A DNA stretch of 64,000 nucleotides from Paenibacillus sp. SY21-1 (GCF_005222705.1 NZ_STGF01000006.1:62001-126000), one strand, 5' to 3'; shown: positions 1-8,342, numbered from the stretch's first letter. Made by a program: numbers and translations. The notes: a model not told the origin generated them from the letters alone.

Positions 1-1
1 G

Positions 2-364
2 ATTTCCAGCCGAACAGGCATTATGAATATACCGCCGATATACATAAAAGCTGCACAAACGATGGGGACAGGAACGGGCTGGCGCATGTTCATCCAAGTC
101 ATAATTCCGGCAGCATTCCCTCATATGATGAACGGCGTAAGAGTAGCTTGGGCATTTGCTTGGCGTGCACTTGTTGCTGGCGAGCTCATTGCCAGAGGAG
201 TGGGGCTCGGCCAGCTGCTTCAGGACGGACGGAATTTGGGTGATACGGCCCAAATGCTCTGCATTGTCATTATTATTGCTGTGCTGGGTACGATCTCCGA
301 CCATCTGCTATTCAAGAAGCTGGAGGATAAGCTGCTCATTCGTTACGGGTTAAAGAAACATTAA
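2..364 (+). CDS. ABC transporter permease, SsuC/TauC-type (3' end only)
   Basis: This is the C-terminal 120 residues of an inner-membrane permease of the nitrate/sulfonate/bicarbonate ABC family; the reading frame is open to the left edge of the window, so the true start lies outside. The stretch AAQTMGTGTGWRMFIQVIIP is the EAA-type cytoplasmic loop that docks onto the ATPase, followed by hydrophobic segments typical of the last two membrane helices (WAFAWRALVAGE; MLCIVIIIAVLGTISD). It ends 33 bp before a matching binding-protein gene, so the two are one operon. The substrate (aliphatic sulfonates, taurine or a related compound) cannot be decided from this fragment. An internal ATG at 23 is not a credible start because the conserved loop would lose its upstream helix. 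Confidence 0.85.
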   Translation: MSSRTGIMNIPPIYIKAAQTMGTGTGWRMFIQVIIPAAFPHMMNGVRVAWAFAWRALVAGELIARGVGLGQLLQDGRNLGDTAQMLCIVIIIAVLGTISDHLLFKKLEDKLLIRYGLKKH

Positions 365-396
365 CCATATACATAAGAAGCAAGGGAGAGGTTAAG

Positions 397-1488
397 ATGA
401 GAAACAAACGTTTTACTGTTTTTGCTATGCTGCTGCTGGTTGCGCTGGTTGTTTCGGCATGCGGTGGCGGAGGGAGCAACACGCCAGTCAATCAAGGGGC
501 AGGTCAGGCGAGCAATGAGCCAAGTCCAGAAGCGGAGGCTGAAAGCAAGAAGCCGCTAACCGTCAAAATTGGCATATTTAAAAATGTAACGCATGCTCCG
601 GGCTATATCGCTTTGGAGAAGGGTTATTTTCAGGAGTTGTTCGGTGACCATGTCACGATAGAAGTATTGGCATTCGACAACGGCTCTGATTTCTCTACCG
701 CTATTGCGACTGAAGAGATCGATCTTGGCTTCGTTGGTCCAGGCCCCTCTACGAACCAGTTCACCAAGAGTAAAAACTTCCGTGTCATTTCCGGCTCCAA
801 CAATGGAGGCGCGGTGCTTGTAGCAGGCAAAGACTCCGGTATTGCCAGCGTTAAGGATCTTGTAGGCAAAACGGTAGCCATTCCGACAAAGGGCAGCACC
901 AACGAAATTTCCTTGCGCCTGCTGCTTCAGCAGGAAGGCCTCGAGGTAACGACGGATAACAGCGGCGTGCAGATCGTAGCCCGCGCGCCAGCCGATACGC
1001 TGACAACGATGCGGACCAAGGAAATTGATGCGACCCTTATTCCTGAGCCTTGGGCAACGCAAATGGAGAAAGAAGGCATCGCGAACGTCATTGTGCCTTG
1101 GGATCAAATCCCGCCCAATAATGGCGACTATCCGCTGGTCATTCTTGTTGCCGGAGATAAGTTTCTGAAGGAGCATCGGGACTTGGCCAAGCAAGCCATT
1201 AAAGCGAACCAGCAAGCCATTGCATTCATTCAGAGCAATCCCGATGAGGCCTATGAATTGATTAACAACCGCTTGAAGGAATTGGCGGGTAAAGGCATGG
1301 AGATCGAGCTTATCCAAGCTGCTCTATCCCACTTGCGTTTGACCACTGACGTAAGTCAATCCGCGATTGAGGAGATGGCCAAAGTGTCTATTGAAGCCGG
1401 CTATATCAAGAATGTGACGCTCGATGAGCTTGATCTGTCTCCATTCCTTGATCTATCCTTGCTTGAAGAAGTAAAGGCTGAGAAATAG
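397..1488 (+). CDS. Sulfonate/nitrate-type ABC transporter substrate-binding lipoprotein
   Basis: A 363-residue lipoprotein that would capture the substrate outside the cell and pass it to the permease encoded just upstream. The N-terminus has a charged MRNKR start, a hydrophobic core and the lipobox VSAC, with the lipid-anchored Cys at residue 22, followed by a Gly/Ser/Pro-rich linker to about residue 50. The body has SsuA/TauA-family features: the start APGYIALEKGYF, the motif IDLGFVGPGPS and the later IDATLIPEPWA. A good Shine-Dalgarno (AAGGGAGAGG) precedes the ATG. Family members bind aliphatic sulfonates, taurine, nitrate or thiamine precursors, so the ligand is open. A hairpin terminator follows at 1529, so this is the last gene of the operon. 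Confidence 0.85.
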   Translation: MRNKRFTVFAMLLLVALVVSACGGGGSNTPVNQGAGQASNEPSPEAEAESKKPLTVKIGIFKNVTHAPGYIALEKGYFQELFGDHVTIEVLAFDNGSDFSTAIATEEIDLGFVGPGPSTNQFTKSKNFRVISGSNNGGAVLVAGKDSGIASVKDLVGKTVAIPTKGSTNEISLRLLLQQEGLEVTTDNSGVQIVARAPADTLTTMRTKEIDATLIPEPWATQMEKEGIANVIVPWDQIPPNNGDYPLVILVAGDKFLKEHRDLAKQAIKANQQAIAFIQSNPDEAYELINNRLKELAGKGMEIELIQAALSHLRLTTDVSQSAIEEMAKVSIEAGYIKNVTLDELDLSPFLDLSLLEEVKAEK

Positions 1489-1528
1489 CTCTTGAATTAC
1501 TCCGCCTAGCGGTTATAGACCAAAAGAC

Positions 1529-1577
1529 AGAAATGGCGGTGCAGGGACAAATCCCCGGCACTGCCGTTTCTTTATTT
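1529..1577 (+). terminator. Rho-independent terminator after the SsuA-like gene
   Basis: A 14-bp stem (AGAAATGGCGGTGC at 1529-1542 against GCACTGCCGTTTCT at 1558-1571, with G-U pairs) closes a 15-nt loop and runs into a T-rich tail. Confidence 0.75.
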
Positions 1578-1614
1578 CTTTCAGCTTTTTGATACAGGGC
1601 AAAAACGAAAAATG

Positions 1615-1674
1615 GTTGCAATAGCATCATATTATTGCTATACTCCTCCTACACGAAATTAGTTGCAATAGCAT
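1615..1674 (+). promoter_or_regulatory. Sigma-A promoter with duplicated 13-bp operator for the MarR-MFS operon
   Basis: TTGCAA (1616-1621) and TATACT (1639-1644) are 17 bp apart and form a good sigma-A promoter. The -35 box lies inside GTTGCAATAGCAT (1615-1627), which is repeated exactly at 1662-1674, downstream of the -10 box. Within the spacer ATAGCA (1621-1626) and TGCTAT (1636-1641) form a perfect inverted repeat. This arrangement suits autorepression by the MarR protein encoded immediately downstream. The promoter is read directly from sequence; the operator role is inference. Confidence 0.6.
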
Positions 1675-1709
1675 ACTAATTTGCAAATGCGAACATGAGG
1701 AGGGTCTAC

Positions 1710-2195
1710 ATGAGTCAGAACGGTGATGAAAAGGAGCCGCTTGTATTTGAATCCGCGAATAAATACGTGTCGGCGATTTATCGGCATCTGCAAATTATCA
1801 TTTCCGATGAACTGGCTGAATTCAGAATAGGAAGCGGGCAATTTATTTTTCTATTGGAAATTGCGGAAGCCCAGGGGATAACGCAAAAGGCGCTGAGCAA
1901 GAAGCTGCTTATTGACAAGACAACAACCGCCAAGGCCATGAACAAATTGGAGGCTGAAGGATATGTGAAGCGTATCCCCTCGCCTGAAGATCAGCGCTGC
2001 AACCAGCTTTATTTGACGGAGGACGGCAAAGCCGTCGTACCAAAGGTTAAAGAGCGTTTGTATAAGCTCATGCAGATTGGCCGCAAGGGTTTCAGCGATG
2101 AAGAATATGAGCTGTTCCTCATTCTGTCTAAGCGGATGCTTCACAATATACATGCCTTGGTGCAGCACAAGGAGGGGGAAAAGCATAATGGATAA
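1710..2195 (+). CDS. MarR family transcriptional regulator
   Basis: A 161-residue winged-helix regulator. The core reads TQKALSKKLLIDKTTTAKAM, the recognition region of MarR proteins, then the wing around KRIPSPEDQRCNQLYLTEDG, where the DxR motif (DQR) is kept. N- and C-terminal helices that form the dimer interface flank it. I start at 1710 because GAGGAGGG lies 5 nt upstream; an in-frame ATG at 1695 has no ribosome binding site. The stop codon overlaps the start of the efflux pump gene by 8 bp, so the two are co-translated. Such pairs usually repress their own operon until a toxic ligand binds; direct repeats in the promoter support this. The ligand is unknown. Confidence 0.88.
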   Translation: MSQNGDEKEPLVFESANKYVSAIYRHLQIIISDELAEFRIGSGQFIFLLEIAEAQGITQKALSKKLLIDKTTTAKAMNKLEAEGYVKRIPSPEDQRCNQLYLTEDGKAVVPKVKERLYKLMQIGRKGFSDEEYELFLILSKRMLHNIHALVQHKEGEKHNG

Positions 2196-3558
2196 TCGGA
2201 TGGCAGCATCGATTCCCTCCGTGAGCAATGACCGTTCACAGCCGGGAAGAGGTATCATTTATTTGCTCGGTTGTCTTTTGTTGTTTTCGGTTATGAACGT
2301 GACTGTATTCAATGTAGCGTTGCCGGAAATTTCAAGAGACCTCGACATCTCGTCCTCGCTTGCAGGCTGGGTCAGTACAGGCTATGCCATGGTCTATGCA
2401 ATCGGCTCTCTGTTGTACGGCAAGCTGGCTGATATTTTCCCGCTGAAGCGACTGATGACGATAGGCATTATCATATTTGCCGCCGGTTCTATTCTTGGTT
2501 TTCTCTCTCAAGGCTATGTATGGCTATTGGTTGGCCGATTAGTGCAATCGGCGGGAGCCTCCTCGATTCCAGCACTGGCCATGATGATCCCGGCGCGTTA
2601 CTTTGCTCCAGAGAAGCGTGGAGCGGTGCTGGGTCTGATCGCGTCCTTCATCGCCCTGTCTTCAGGCGTTGGTCCGATTATCGGCGGGGTCGTAGCAGGG
2701 GGGCTTCATTGGAAGTATTTATTTCTATTATCCTTGGGCACTTTAATCGTGCTTCCGTTTCTTAGGCGTGCGCTGCCGGTAGAAACGCGCCGCCCAGGGC
2801 AGATCGATATAGCGGGAGCCGTGCTGCTTGCGGGGGCAGTTGCGCTGCTGATGCTGACCATCACCAGCTTTGGCTCAGCGATCGCCTTTTTGTACGGCGC
2901 TTCCTTCATCGCGCTGTTGGGCGGGTTCATCGTGCGCAGCCGTCGCTCGCAGGAGCCGTTCATTTCTCTTTCGTTTTTTACAAAAGGTTCGTTCCGCTAT
3001 GCCATCTTGGCCATGTTCCTGTCGTCCGTGGCAGGCTTCAGCATGATGCTCGTGATACCTCTTATGCTGAAAGCGTCATTTGGACTTGGATCAGACCAAA
3101 TTGGTCTCGTATTGTTCCCGGCGGCAATCGCAGCTGCGCTTATGGGGCGAGTCGGCGGCCGCTGGACGGATCGATTCGGCAGCATTCCGATTCTGCTGAT
3201 GGCTGCGCTGCTGATGATTTTTGGCTTTGTGTTGCTTGCCGGGCTGTCATGGGCCGGAGCGTGGGTAGTAGCGCTTGGCTTGATTTTGCCTAACATCGGC
3301 ATTGTATTTATACAATCTTCCATGTCCAAGCTTGTTTCGCTGTTATTGCCTTCTACGCAACTGGGCGCAGGGATGGGCGTGTTCAGCATGACCAACTTTT
3401 TGTCCGGAGCCATTGGCGGAGCCTTAGCGACAACCGCGTTAGATTGGGGCGTAGCTTTCCCTGCGGTGCTGCTGGCGATGGCATGCTCACTGCTGCTGCA
3501 GATGGCTGTCGTTCGGTTTATTTTGCGAGGCAAAGCAGTCGTGGGCGCTGTGGCATAA
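2188..3558 (+). CDS. MFS efflux transporter, Tet(L)/Tet(K)-like, 14 TMS
   Basis: A 456-residue proton-driven drug exporter of the 14-helix (DHA2-type) group. Motif A is seen as GKLADIFPLKRLMTIG (around residue 75), and the motif C region as GVGPIIGGVVAGGLHWKYLF. Length, and phrases such as NVALPEISRDLDIS and VSTGYAMVYAIGSLLYGKL, resemble Tet(L)/Tet(K) tetracycline pumps, but the sequence is clearly divergent and the substrate cannot be assigned. The start at 2188 has GGAGGGGGAA upstream and overlaps the marR stop; the frame stays open upstream to 2077 but those residues lie inside marR and are not hydrophobic. A strong hairpin follows the gene. Confidence 0.85.
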   Translation: MDNRMAASIPSVSNDRSQPGRGIIYLLGCLLLFSVMNVTVFNVALPEISRDLDISSSLAGWVSTGYAMVYAIGSLLYGKLADIFPLKRLMTIGIIIFAAGSILGFLSQGYVWLLVGRLVQSAGASSIPALAMMIPARYFAPEKRGAVLGLIASFIALSSGVGPIIGGVVAGGLHWKYLFLLSLGTLIVLPFLRRALPVETRRPGQIDIAGAVLLAGAVALLMLTITSFGSAIAFLYGASFIALLGGFIVRSRRSQEPFISLSFFTKGSFRYAILAMFLSSVAGFSMMLVIPLMLKASFGLGSDQIGLVLFPAAIAAALMGRVGGRWTDRFGSIPILLMAALLMIFGFVLLAGLSWAGAWVVALGLILPNIGIVFIQSSMSKLVSLLLPSTQLGAGMGVFSMTNFLSGAIGGALATTALDWGVAFPAVLLAMACSLLLQMAVVRFILRGKAVVGAVA

Positions 3559-3594
3559 ATAGTGGAGCGCGTATAGGCAGGTAAAAAACGATGT

Positions 3595-3635
3595 TCCCCC
3601 TTTGTATTGGATACTCCAATGAACACAAAGGGGGA
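3595..3635. terminator. Compound hairpin between convergent MFS and TetR genes
   Basis: A perfect 11-bp stem (TCCCCCTTTGT 3595-3605 with ACAAAGGGGGA 3625-3635) encloses a second hairpin (ATTGGA...TCCAAT). On the minus strand it is followed, a few bases on, by a T run (read from AAAAAA near 3583-3588), so it may stop transcription from both sides. Confidence 0.6.
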
Positions 3636-3661
3636 TTTGCTGTGCTCGTATGGACGATACG

Positions 3662-4207
3662 CTACAGATTCCTTTCCAGAAGCTCCCCGACCTTTTCAGC
3701 CATTTCTCTTGGAGAATAGGGCATTTCGTTTCTAATCCACCACTCTACGACGCCGACATAAGCATTTGCCACAAATTCCAGAACGATTTCTTCGCTTTGA
3801 CCGCTATTTTTTCCTTTTGTCAAATCCACGTCTTTTTTGAATTCATCGATATTATGCTGAACGAATTGCTTGCGAAAATACGGAGCCCCTTCGCTTGCCA
3901 GCATGGTTGAAAAAAACAAAAAGTTTTCCTCCAGATATTCCATACAATGAACGGTTGATTCAATCCAATCCAAATCCTTTTCTGCCTCACATAGTTCGCT
4001 CATGTTCGAGATGTGCTCTGCGATAATTTTTTCAAGCAAATCGAATTTATCCAAATAATGAAGATAAATTGTTGCCCGGTTGACGTCGGCCCTGTCGGCA
4101 ATATCCTGCACTGTAATGCTTTCGAACTTTTTTTCGGACATGATCTCAAGAAACGCCTTCTTGATGGCCGTTTGCGTTCTGATGATTCTACGATCCGCTT
4201 TTACCAT
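3662..4207 (-). CDS. TetR/AcrR family transcriptional regulator
   Basis: A 181-residue repressor. Residues 8-55 form the TetR DNA-binding domain: RTQTAIKKAFLEIMSEKKFE, then ITVQDIADRADVNRATIYLH, with the YxHYxDK ending (YLHYLDKFDLLEKI) that defines the family. The C-terminal two thirds is a helical ligand/dimer domain resembling the TetR_C group found with DhaS-like regulators. Its own promoter (TTGATG-17-TATAAT) carries a perfect palindrome over the -35 box, so autorepression is likely. The gene is divergent from the binding-protein operon starting at 4474, which could be a target, and convergent with the Tet(L)-like pump. A GGAGGA Shine-Dalgarno supports this start. The inducer is unknown. 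Confidence 0.88.
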   Translation of the reverse strand: MVKADRRIIRTQTAIKKAFLEIMSEKKFESITVQDIADRADVNRATIYLHYLDKFDLLEKIIAEHISNMSELCEAEKDLDWIESTVHCMEYLEENFLFFSTMLASEGAPYFRKQFVQHNIDEFKKDVDLTKGKNSGQSEEIVLEFVANAYVGVVEWWIRNEMPYSPREMAEKVGELLERNL

Positions 4208-4246
4208 ACGATAGTCCTCCGCTGCCCTTTAAAGTCGATTTCGTTC

Positions 4247-4280
4247 ATTATAGGCGTATGTCGAAAAAACATCAAATGTT
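4247..4280 (-). promoter_or_regulatory. tetR promoter with palindromic operator over the -35 box
   Basis: On the minus strand TTGATG (4270-4275) and TATAAT (4247-4252) are 17 bp apart. The perfect palindrome AACATCAAATGTT (4268-4280) is centred on the -35 hexamer, the placement expected for a TetR-type autorepressor. The promoter is clear; the protein that binds the palindrome is inferred. Confidence 0.6.
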
Positions 4281-4473
4281 GCATACATATAGCGGGGGCC
4301 TTGGCGGCATGCTTTCGTAAGAAAGGGGTCTTCATGCCATGAACAATGACCTTAAATACCTGCACTAAGTCCTTAAAAAACTTCATTCAACCGATAATGA
4401 TGAGATGGTAACCTTAATTCAAGGCAAAGGTCCTTACTACATGGGTATAAAAGAAAGGGAGGCACAAACAAAG

Positions 4474-5829
4474 ATGGTTAGAGACAAATATTTGAAGTTA
4501 TTTTCAGGCGTGATCGCGACATCGCTCATTCTTACCGCATGCGGCGGCAACAACGGAAACGCAGGCTCGTCAAACGGAGGGGCCACCAACAGCCCTGCTT
4601 CGGAGTCCTCCACAACGCCGGATAATGCAGCTGCGCCGGTTACGATTTCGATTGGCTACGCAACGGGCGACCCTTCCGGCAAAAAAGCAATTGAAGATAC
4701 GATCGACGCCTTCATGGACGCCAACCCGCATATTACGGTTAAAAATCTTAGCGAGACGACAAGCGACTCGTATCTGGATTGGCTGAAAACGAAGGATGCG
4801 GTGGGCGAGTTCCCGGATATCATCGAAATGCGCGATACCAAGGTGTTTGCGGATGCAGGCAAGCTGGCGGAGCTTCCGCAGGAGCTGCACAGTCTGTTCC
4901 CTCATTTGCCCGCGTATGAGAATAAATACTACAATGCGCCGATCGCCGGCAATGCCCCTAACGGAATCTTGTACAGCAAGAAGGCGTACGAGGATGCCGG
5001 CATAACGGAGCTTCCTAAAACCTATGACGAGTTTTTGGCCATTCAGGAAAAGTTGGCTGCGTCAGGCAAGTCTCCGATCGTCGTAGGCGGCAAAGATTTG
5101 TTCCATATGGGCTTTTGGGTGAACTACTTTCTGATTACAAACGTTTATGCGAATGACCCGGATTGGAACTCCAAGCGCACGGCCAAAACGGCGAGCTTCA
5201 CAGATCCTCAAGTCGTACAGGCGATTTCCGATTACAGAGAGCTGTTCACGAAATACGTGGACAAGGGCTGGCTCAGCACAGCCGATAACCAGACGGCATC
5301 GATTCTCGTTTCGGGCAAAGCGGCCCAGCTGTTCTCCGGCCCTTGGATGATCGGCCAGATTAAAGAAGCCGATCCAAGCTTTGAATTCGGGTTCTATCCG
5401 ATTCCTGACCGCAGCGGCAAAGTAGTCGTTAACGGCTTGCCTACGTTGGCAGGGTGGTCCTTGTCGGCTGAAGCGGCTAAAGACCCGAATAAGGTTGCGG
5501 CATTCACATCGTTTATTCAATACTTCTTTGATCCTGCGCAATACACCGGCTTTATTGAAACAACCAACAGCATTCCGTCCATTTCCGCGAAGCTGGAGGT
5601 TAACACGAACGAGCAAATGCAGCAGGTTCTGGATGTAGTAGCGAATGAGGATATCCAGAAATCGATGATGATTAATCAGTGGTTCGGAGAAAACGCCATT
5701 CCTCCACAATTCCGCAACTGGTTCTACAAGCTCCTGCAGGAGCTTGTTGTCAGCAATGCCGATGTGACGGAGTTTATGAAGCAAGCAGATACGGAATACG
5801 ACAATAACGTTAAGGCAAACGCTCAATAG
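4474..5829 (+). CDS. Extracellular sugar-binding lipoprotein (family 1 SBP)
   Basis: A 451-residue binding lipoprotein of the MalE/UgpB class. The start at 4474 gives a proper signal: MVRDKYLKLFSG, a hydrophobic core and the lipobox LTAC with Cys21, then a Gly/Asn/Ser linker. AAGGGAGG lies upstream. In-frame ATGs at 4405 and 4441 would push the signal inward and are rejected. The body shows family marks: IEDTIDAFMDANPHITVK early, then NGILYSKKAYEDAGI, and the later KAAQLFSGPWMIGQI. It would deliver an oligosaccharide or sugar to the two permeases downstream, from which it is separated by a stable hairpin that probably lets it be made in excess. The sugar is unknown. Confidence 0.87.
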   Translation: MVRDKYLKLFSGVIATSLILTACGGNNGNAGSSNGGATNSPASESSTTPDNAAAPVTISIGYATGDPSGKKAIEDTIDAFMDANPHITVKNLSETTSDSYLDWLKTKDAVGEFPDIIEMRDTKVFADAGKLAELPQELHSLFPHLPAYENKYYNAPIAGNAPNGILYSKKAYEDAGITELPKTYDEFLAIQEKLAASGKSPIVVGGKDLFHMGFWVNYFLITNVYANDPDWNSKRTAKTASFTDPQVVQAISDYRELFTKYVDKGWLSTADNQTASILVSGKAAQLFSGPWMIGQIKEADPSFEFGFYPIPDRSGKVVVNGLPTLAGWSLSAEAAKDPNKVAAFTSFIQYFFDPAQYTGFIETTNSIPSISAKLEVNTNEQMQQVLDVVANEDIQKSMMINQWFGENAIPPQFRNWFYKLLQELVVSNADVTEFMKQADTEYDNNVKANAQ

Positions 5830-5858
5830 AGCCTCCATAACCGAAAAGTCAGCCTAAT

Positions 5859-5889
5859 GGGTAACGCCCGCCTCCGGGCGGAGTTACCC
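5859..5889 (+). terminator. Intercistronic hairpin between binding protein and permease
   Basis: GGGTAACGCCCG (5859-5870) pairs with CGGGC and GTTACCC (5875-5889), with a 3-nt bulge. No T run follows, so it is more likely an mRNA-stabilising or partial-termination element that raises the binding-protein level over the permeases. Confidence 0.55.
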
Positions 5890-5930
5890 GCTTTATGGAC
5901 ACAGTTTATTTTGGAAGGCAGGAGAGACCC

Positions 5931-6836
5931 ATGAACGCCACGAGCTCAAATAGAAAAAAAAATAAATGGTGGCTGAATTACACCTTTTGGTTTATTTTGC
6001 CCGCGTTCGCGCTGTATACCGTGTTCGTGATGTGGCCGACCATCAGCAGCATTAATCTCAGCTTTACTTCCTGGGACGGCATCAATCCGGAAGTCCGTTA
6101 CATCGGTTTGGACAATTTTAAAGAGATTTGGGAAAGCCCGCGCGTACACAATGCGTTGAAAAACTCCATACTGCTAGCTGTCGCTTTAGTTGTGCTAGAG
6201 AACATCGTCGCCCTTGGACTAGCCATATTGGTTGATAAGGTCCGTTGGTTCCGCAATCTGTTTCGCAGTATTTTTTATTTCCCCGTGCTGATGAGCGGCA
6301 TTATTATGGGCTTTATTTGGATGATTATTCTGAACTACAATTTTGGAGTTGTGAATCAACTGCTGGACATGATCGGACTAAGCTCCTGGAAAGTGGATTG
6401 GCTTGGCAACCCTAACTTTGCTATGACATCGATTATTTTGTCGACGGTATGGAAGGCAGCCGGATATTATATGATTATTTATTTGGCAGGCCTGCAAGGC
6501 ATTCCGCAAGAATTGCTTGAGGCGGCAAGCATCGACGGAGCCGGAAAATGGAAGCAATTTATCCATATCACGTTCCCGCTGCTGGCAGGCGCTACAACGG
6601 TATGCGTAATGTTGTCCATGATCGGTTCCCTGAAGCTGTTTGATCAAATCGCCGTTATGACGAACGGCGGGCCAGGCTTCGCGACAGAAACGTTGACTTA
6701 TATTATATACCGGGTAGCTTTCGGAGAGGGAAGACAAGGATTCGGTACTGCCCTGGCAATCGTTCTTTTTATTCTAATCATGATCATTTCGTTAATTCAA
6801 ATTAAATTGCTTCGCAAGAGAGAGGTGCAGATGTAA
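5931..6836 (+). CDS. Sugar ABC transporter permease, MalF/UgpA-type
   Basis: A 301-residue membrane protein with six predicted helices, the first of the pair of sugar-channel subunits. The coupling loop is visible as ELLEAASIDGAGKWKQFIHI followed by TFPLL, matching the EAA-x3-G consensus that contacts the ATPase. An AGGAGAG ribosome binding site fixes the start at 5931; the in-frame ATG at 5895 lacks one. It pairs with the MalG-like protein encoded immediately downstream and receives sugar from the lipoprotein encoded upstream. No ATPase gene is in the cluster, so a shared MsmX-type ATPase encoded elsewhere is expected, as is usual in Bacillales. Confidence 0.88.
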   Translation: MNATSSNRKKNKWWLNYTFWFILPAFALYTVFVMWPTISSINLSFTSWDGINPEVRYIGLDNFKEIWESPRVHNALKNSILLAVALVVLENIVALGLAILVDKVRWFRNLFRSIFYFPVLMSGIIMGFIWMIILNYNFGVVNQLLDMIGLSSWKVDWLGNPNFAMTSIILSTVWKAAGYYMIIYLAGLQGIPQELLEAASIDGAGKWKQFIHITFPLLAGATTVCVMLSMIGSLKLFDQIAVMTNGGPGFATETLTYIIYRVAFGEGRQGFGTALAIVLFILIMIISLIQIKLLRKREVQM

Positions 6837-6837
6837 G

Positions 6838-7677
6838 ATGAAGAAGCTTCACAAAAGAGTAACGGGAAGCGACATCATCCTGTTCGCGATCACCTTCATC
6901 ATAGCGATTGTGTTTGCATTCCCGATCTACTTTAATATCATGTCTGCTTTTAAAACGAACGGAGAAATTTTGCGTGACGCAATCGCCTTCCCCGGGAGCT
7001 TCTATCTGGAGAGCTTCAAATATTTGCTGACGGAAACGGAATATCCGAAAGCGATTACGAACAGCGCGATTCTTACGATTGCTTCGATTGCGTGCATGAT
7101 TTTGATTATTCCCATGGCGGCTTATGCGATTGAACGAACGAACAACAAGTGGACAAGCGGCATTTACATCTACTTTTTGTTCGGGATGATGGTTCCGTTT
7201 CAAGTGTACATGATTCCGCTGTTTAAGCAACTGAAGGATATGGGGCTATTCGGCACGCTTGCCGGACCTGTCATGATCTATATCGCGGGCTCGGTCGGCT
7301 TCGGCGTATTGCTGTTCACGAGCTTTCTCAAGGGAATTCCAAGAGAGATCGAGGAGTCGGCAGAAATAGACGGCTGCTCGCGGATGGGGATTTTCTGGCG
7401 AATCGTATTCCCGCTGCTCGGCCCTGTAACGGCGAGTATGGTCGTGCTGCAAGGGCTCGGCATTTGGAACGACTTTCTTATGCCGATGCTGGTGCTGCCG
7501 TCGGGCGAGCCCAAGACGATGATCGTTGAGCTGTTCTATTATGTAGGCGAGTTCTCTTCCCGCTGGGACATGATTTTTGCGGGCACGACGATGTCGTTGG
7601 TTCCCGTTCTTATCGCGTTCCTTACCCTGCAAAAGTATTTTGTCAAAGGTGTCTCCTCCGGGGCGATTAAAGGGTAA
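6838..7677 (+). CDS. Sugar ABC transporter permease, MalG/UgpE-type
   Basis: A 279-residue permease with six hydrophobic segments, partner of the preceding MalF-like protein. The EAA loop reads EIEESAEIDGCSRMGIFWRI followed by VFPLLGP. It starts one base after the upstream stop codon, with AGAGGTG as ribosome binding site, so both permeases are translated together. The length is normal for the family and nothing is missing. A strong terminator closes the operon at 7754-7798, and a broken AraC-family gene, perhaps the former regulator, follows on the other strand. Confidence 0.88.
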   Translation: MKKLHKRVTGSDIILFAITFIIAIVFAFPIYFNIMSAFKTNGEILRDAIAFPGSFYLESFKYLLTETEYPKAITNSAILTIASIACMILIIPMAAYAIERTNNKWTSGIYIYFLFGMMVPFQVYMIPLFKQLKDMGLFGTLAGPVMIYIAGSVGFGVLLFTSFLKGIPREIEESAEIDGCSRMGIFWRIVFPLLGPVTASMVVLQGLGIWNDFLMPMLVLPSGEPKTMIVELFYYVGEFSSRWDMIFAGTTMSLVPVLIAFLTLQKYFVKGVSSGAIKG

Positions 7678-7753
7678 ACGTTTAAAGGAATCGGATATGC
7701 ATAATGGCAACCAAATGAGTAACCCGCATAGGCAGGCTGTTCAACCCAAGTTG

Positions 7754-7798
7754 CAAATTCCCGTAACCGCTAAGGCGGTACGGGAATTTGTTCTTTTC
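7754..7798 (+). terminator. Rho-independent terminator of the MalFG-type operon
   Basis: CAAATTCCCGTA-CCGC pairs with GCGG-TACGGGAATTTG around a 3-nt loop (7754-7790), followed by TTCTTTT. The stem is about 16 bp long. Confidence 0.85.
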
Positions 7799-7838
7799 CC
7801 CTCTTTCTATACGAGTCCGCAACTTTGTTCTCTCCACG

Positions 7839-8145
7839 CTAAATCTTTCCGATTTGCTGATTTTTTCGATATTGTCCAGGCGTGATGCCCTCCAGCTTCC
7901 GGAAGTAACGAATAAAGTTTTGCGGGTTGTTGTAGGTAAGCCGCTCAACGATGTCTTTAATGGGAATATCTGTTTCAGTCAGCAGCTTTTTCGCTTTGTT
8001 TAATCGGAACATGGCCAGATATTCACTAAATGATACCCCAGTTTCCTTCTTGAAAATATTGCTGACATAGTGCGCAGATCCCTTTGTACGCCAAATCGGC
8101 GATTGCCTCCCTGCAAGCGGCAGGGTGGGTGAATGGGCGAGGATA
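7839..8145 (-). pseudogene. AraC/YesN-type regulator, frameshifted 3' remnant
   Basis: Only the C-terminal DNA-binding half of an AraC-family regulator remains. Reading the minus strand, EAIADLAYKG (first helix-turn-helix) is in one frame and AHYVSNIFKKETGVSFSEYL continues in another, a one-base insertion near 8078-8085. The second helix-turn-helix is intact: IPIKDIVERLTYNNPQNFIR, ending in the signature RYFRKLEGITPGQYRK. Stops (for example in the stretch near 8185-8205) interrupt any upstream extension, and no receiver domain is seen. It lies just downstream of the MalFG-type transporter and may be the decayed regulator of that operon. Function is presumed lost. Confidence 0.75.
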
Positions 8146-8302
8146 CAAGCGGTTTGAGCCCCAGGCATGCGCTACAAGAGCTGAGGCTGTTGTCATGATT
8201 ATGAAGCTGCTTCAATTGCAGCGTACGTAGCCTTACGTTCGGGTATACTTTTCATTACAGATGCTTTTCATAATGTGATAGCCTTACGAGATTGCAAGCG
8301 CC

Positions 8303-8334
8303 AAAACACGCTAACCGCTCGGTTAGCGTGTTTT
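8303..8334. terminator. Perfect bidirectional terminator hairpin
   Basis: AAAACACGCTAACC (8303-8316) and GGTTAGCGTGTTTT (8321-8334) form a perfect 14-bp stem with a 4-nt loop. With A and T runs on both flanks it can act on either strand; it sits at the 3' end of the DUF3231 gene. Confidence 0.85.
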
Positions 8335-8342
8335 AATGGGCA

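Noticed and set aside
2077..2187. Upstream extension of the Tet(L)-like pump
   Set aside because: It lies within marR, is not hydrophobic, and the ATG at 2188 has a strong ribosome binding site.
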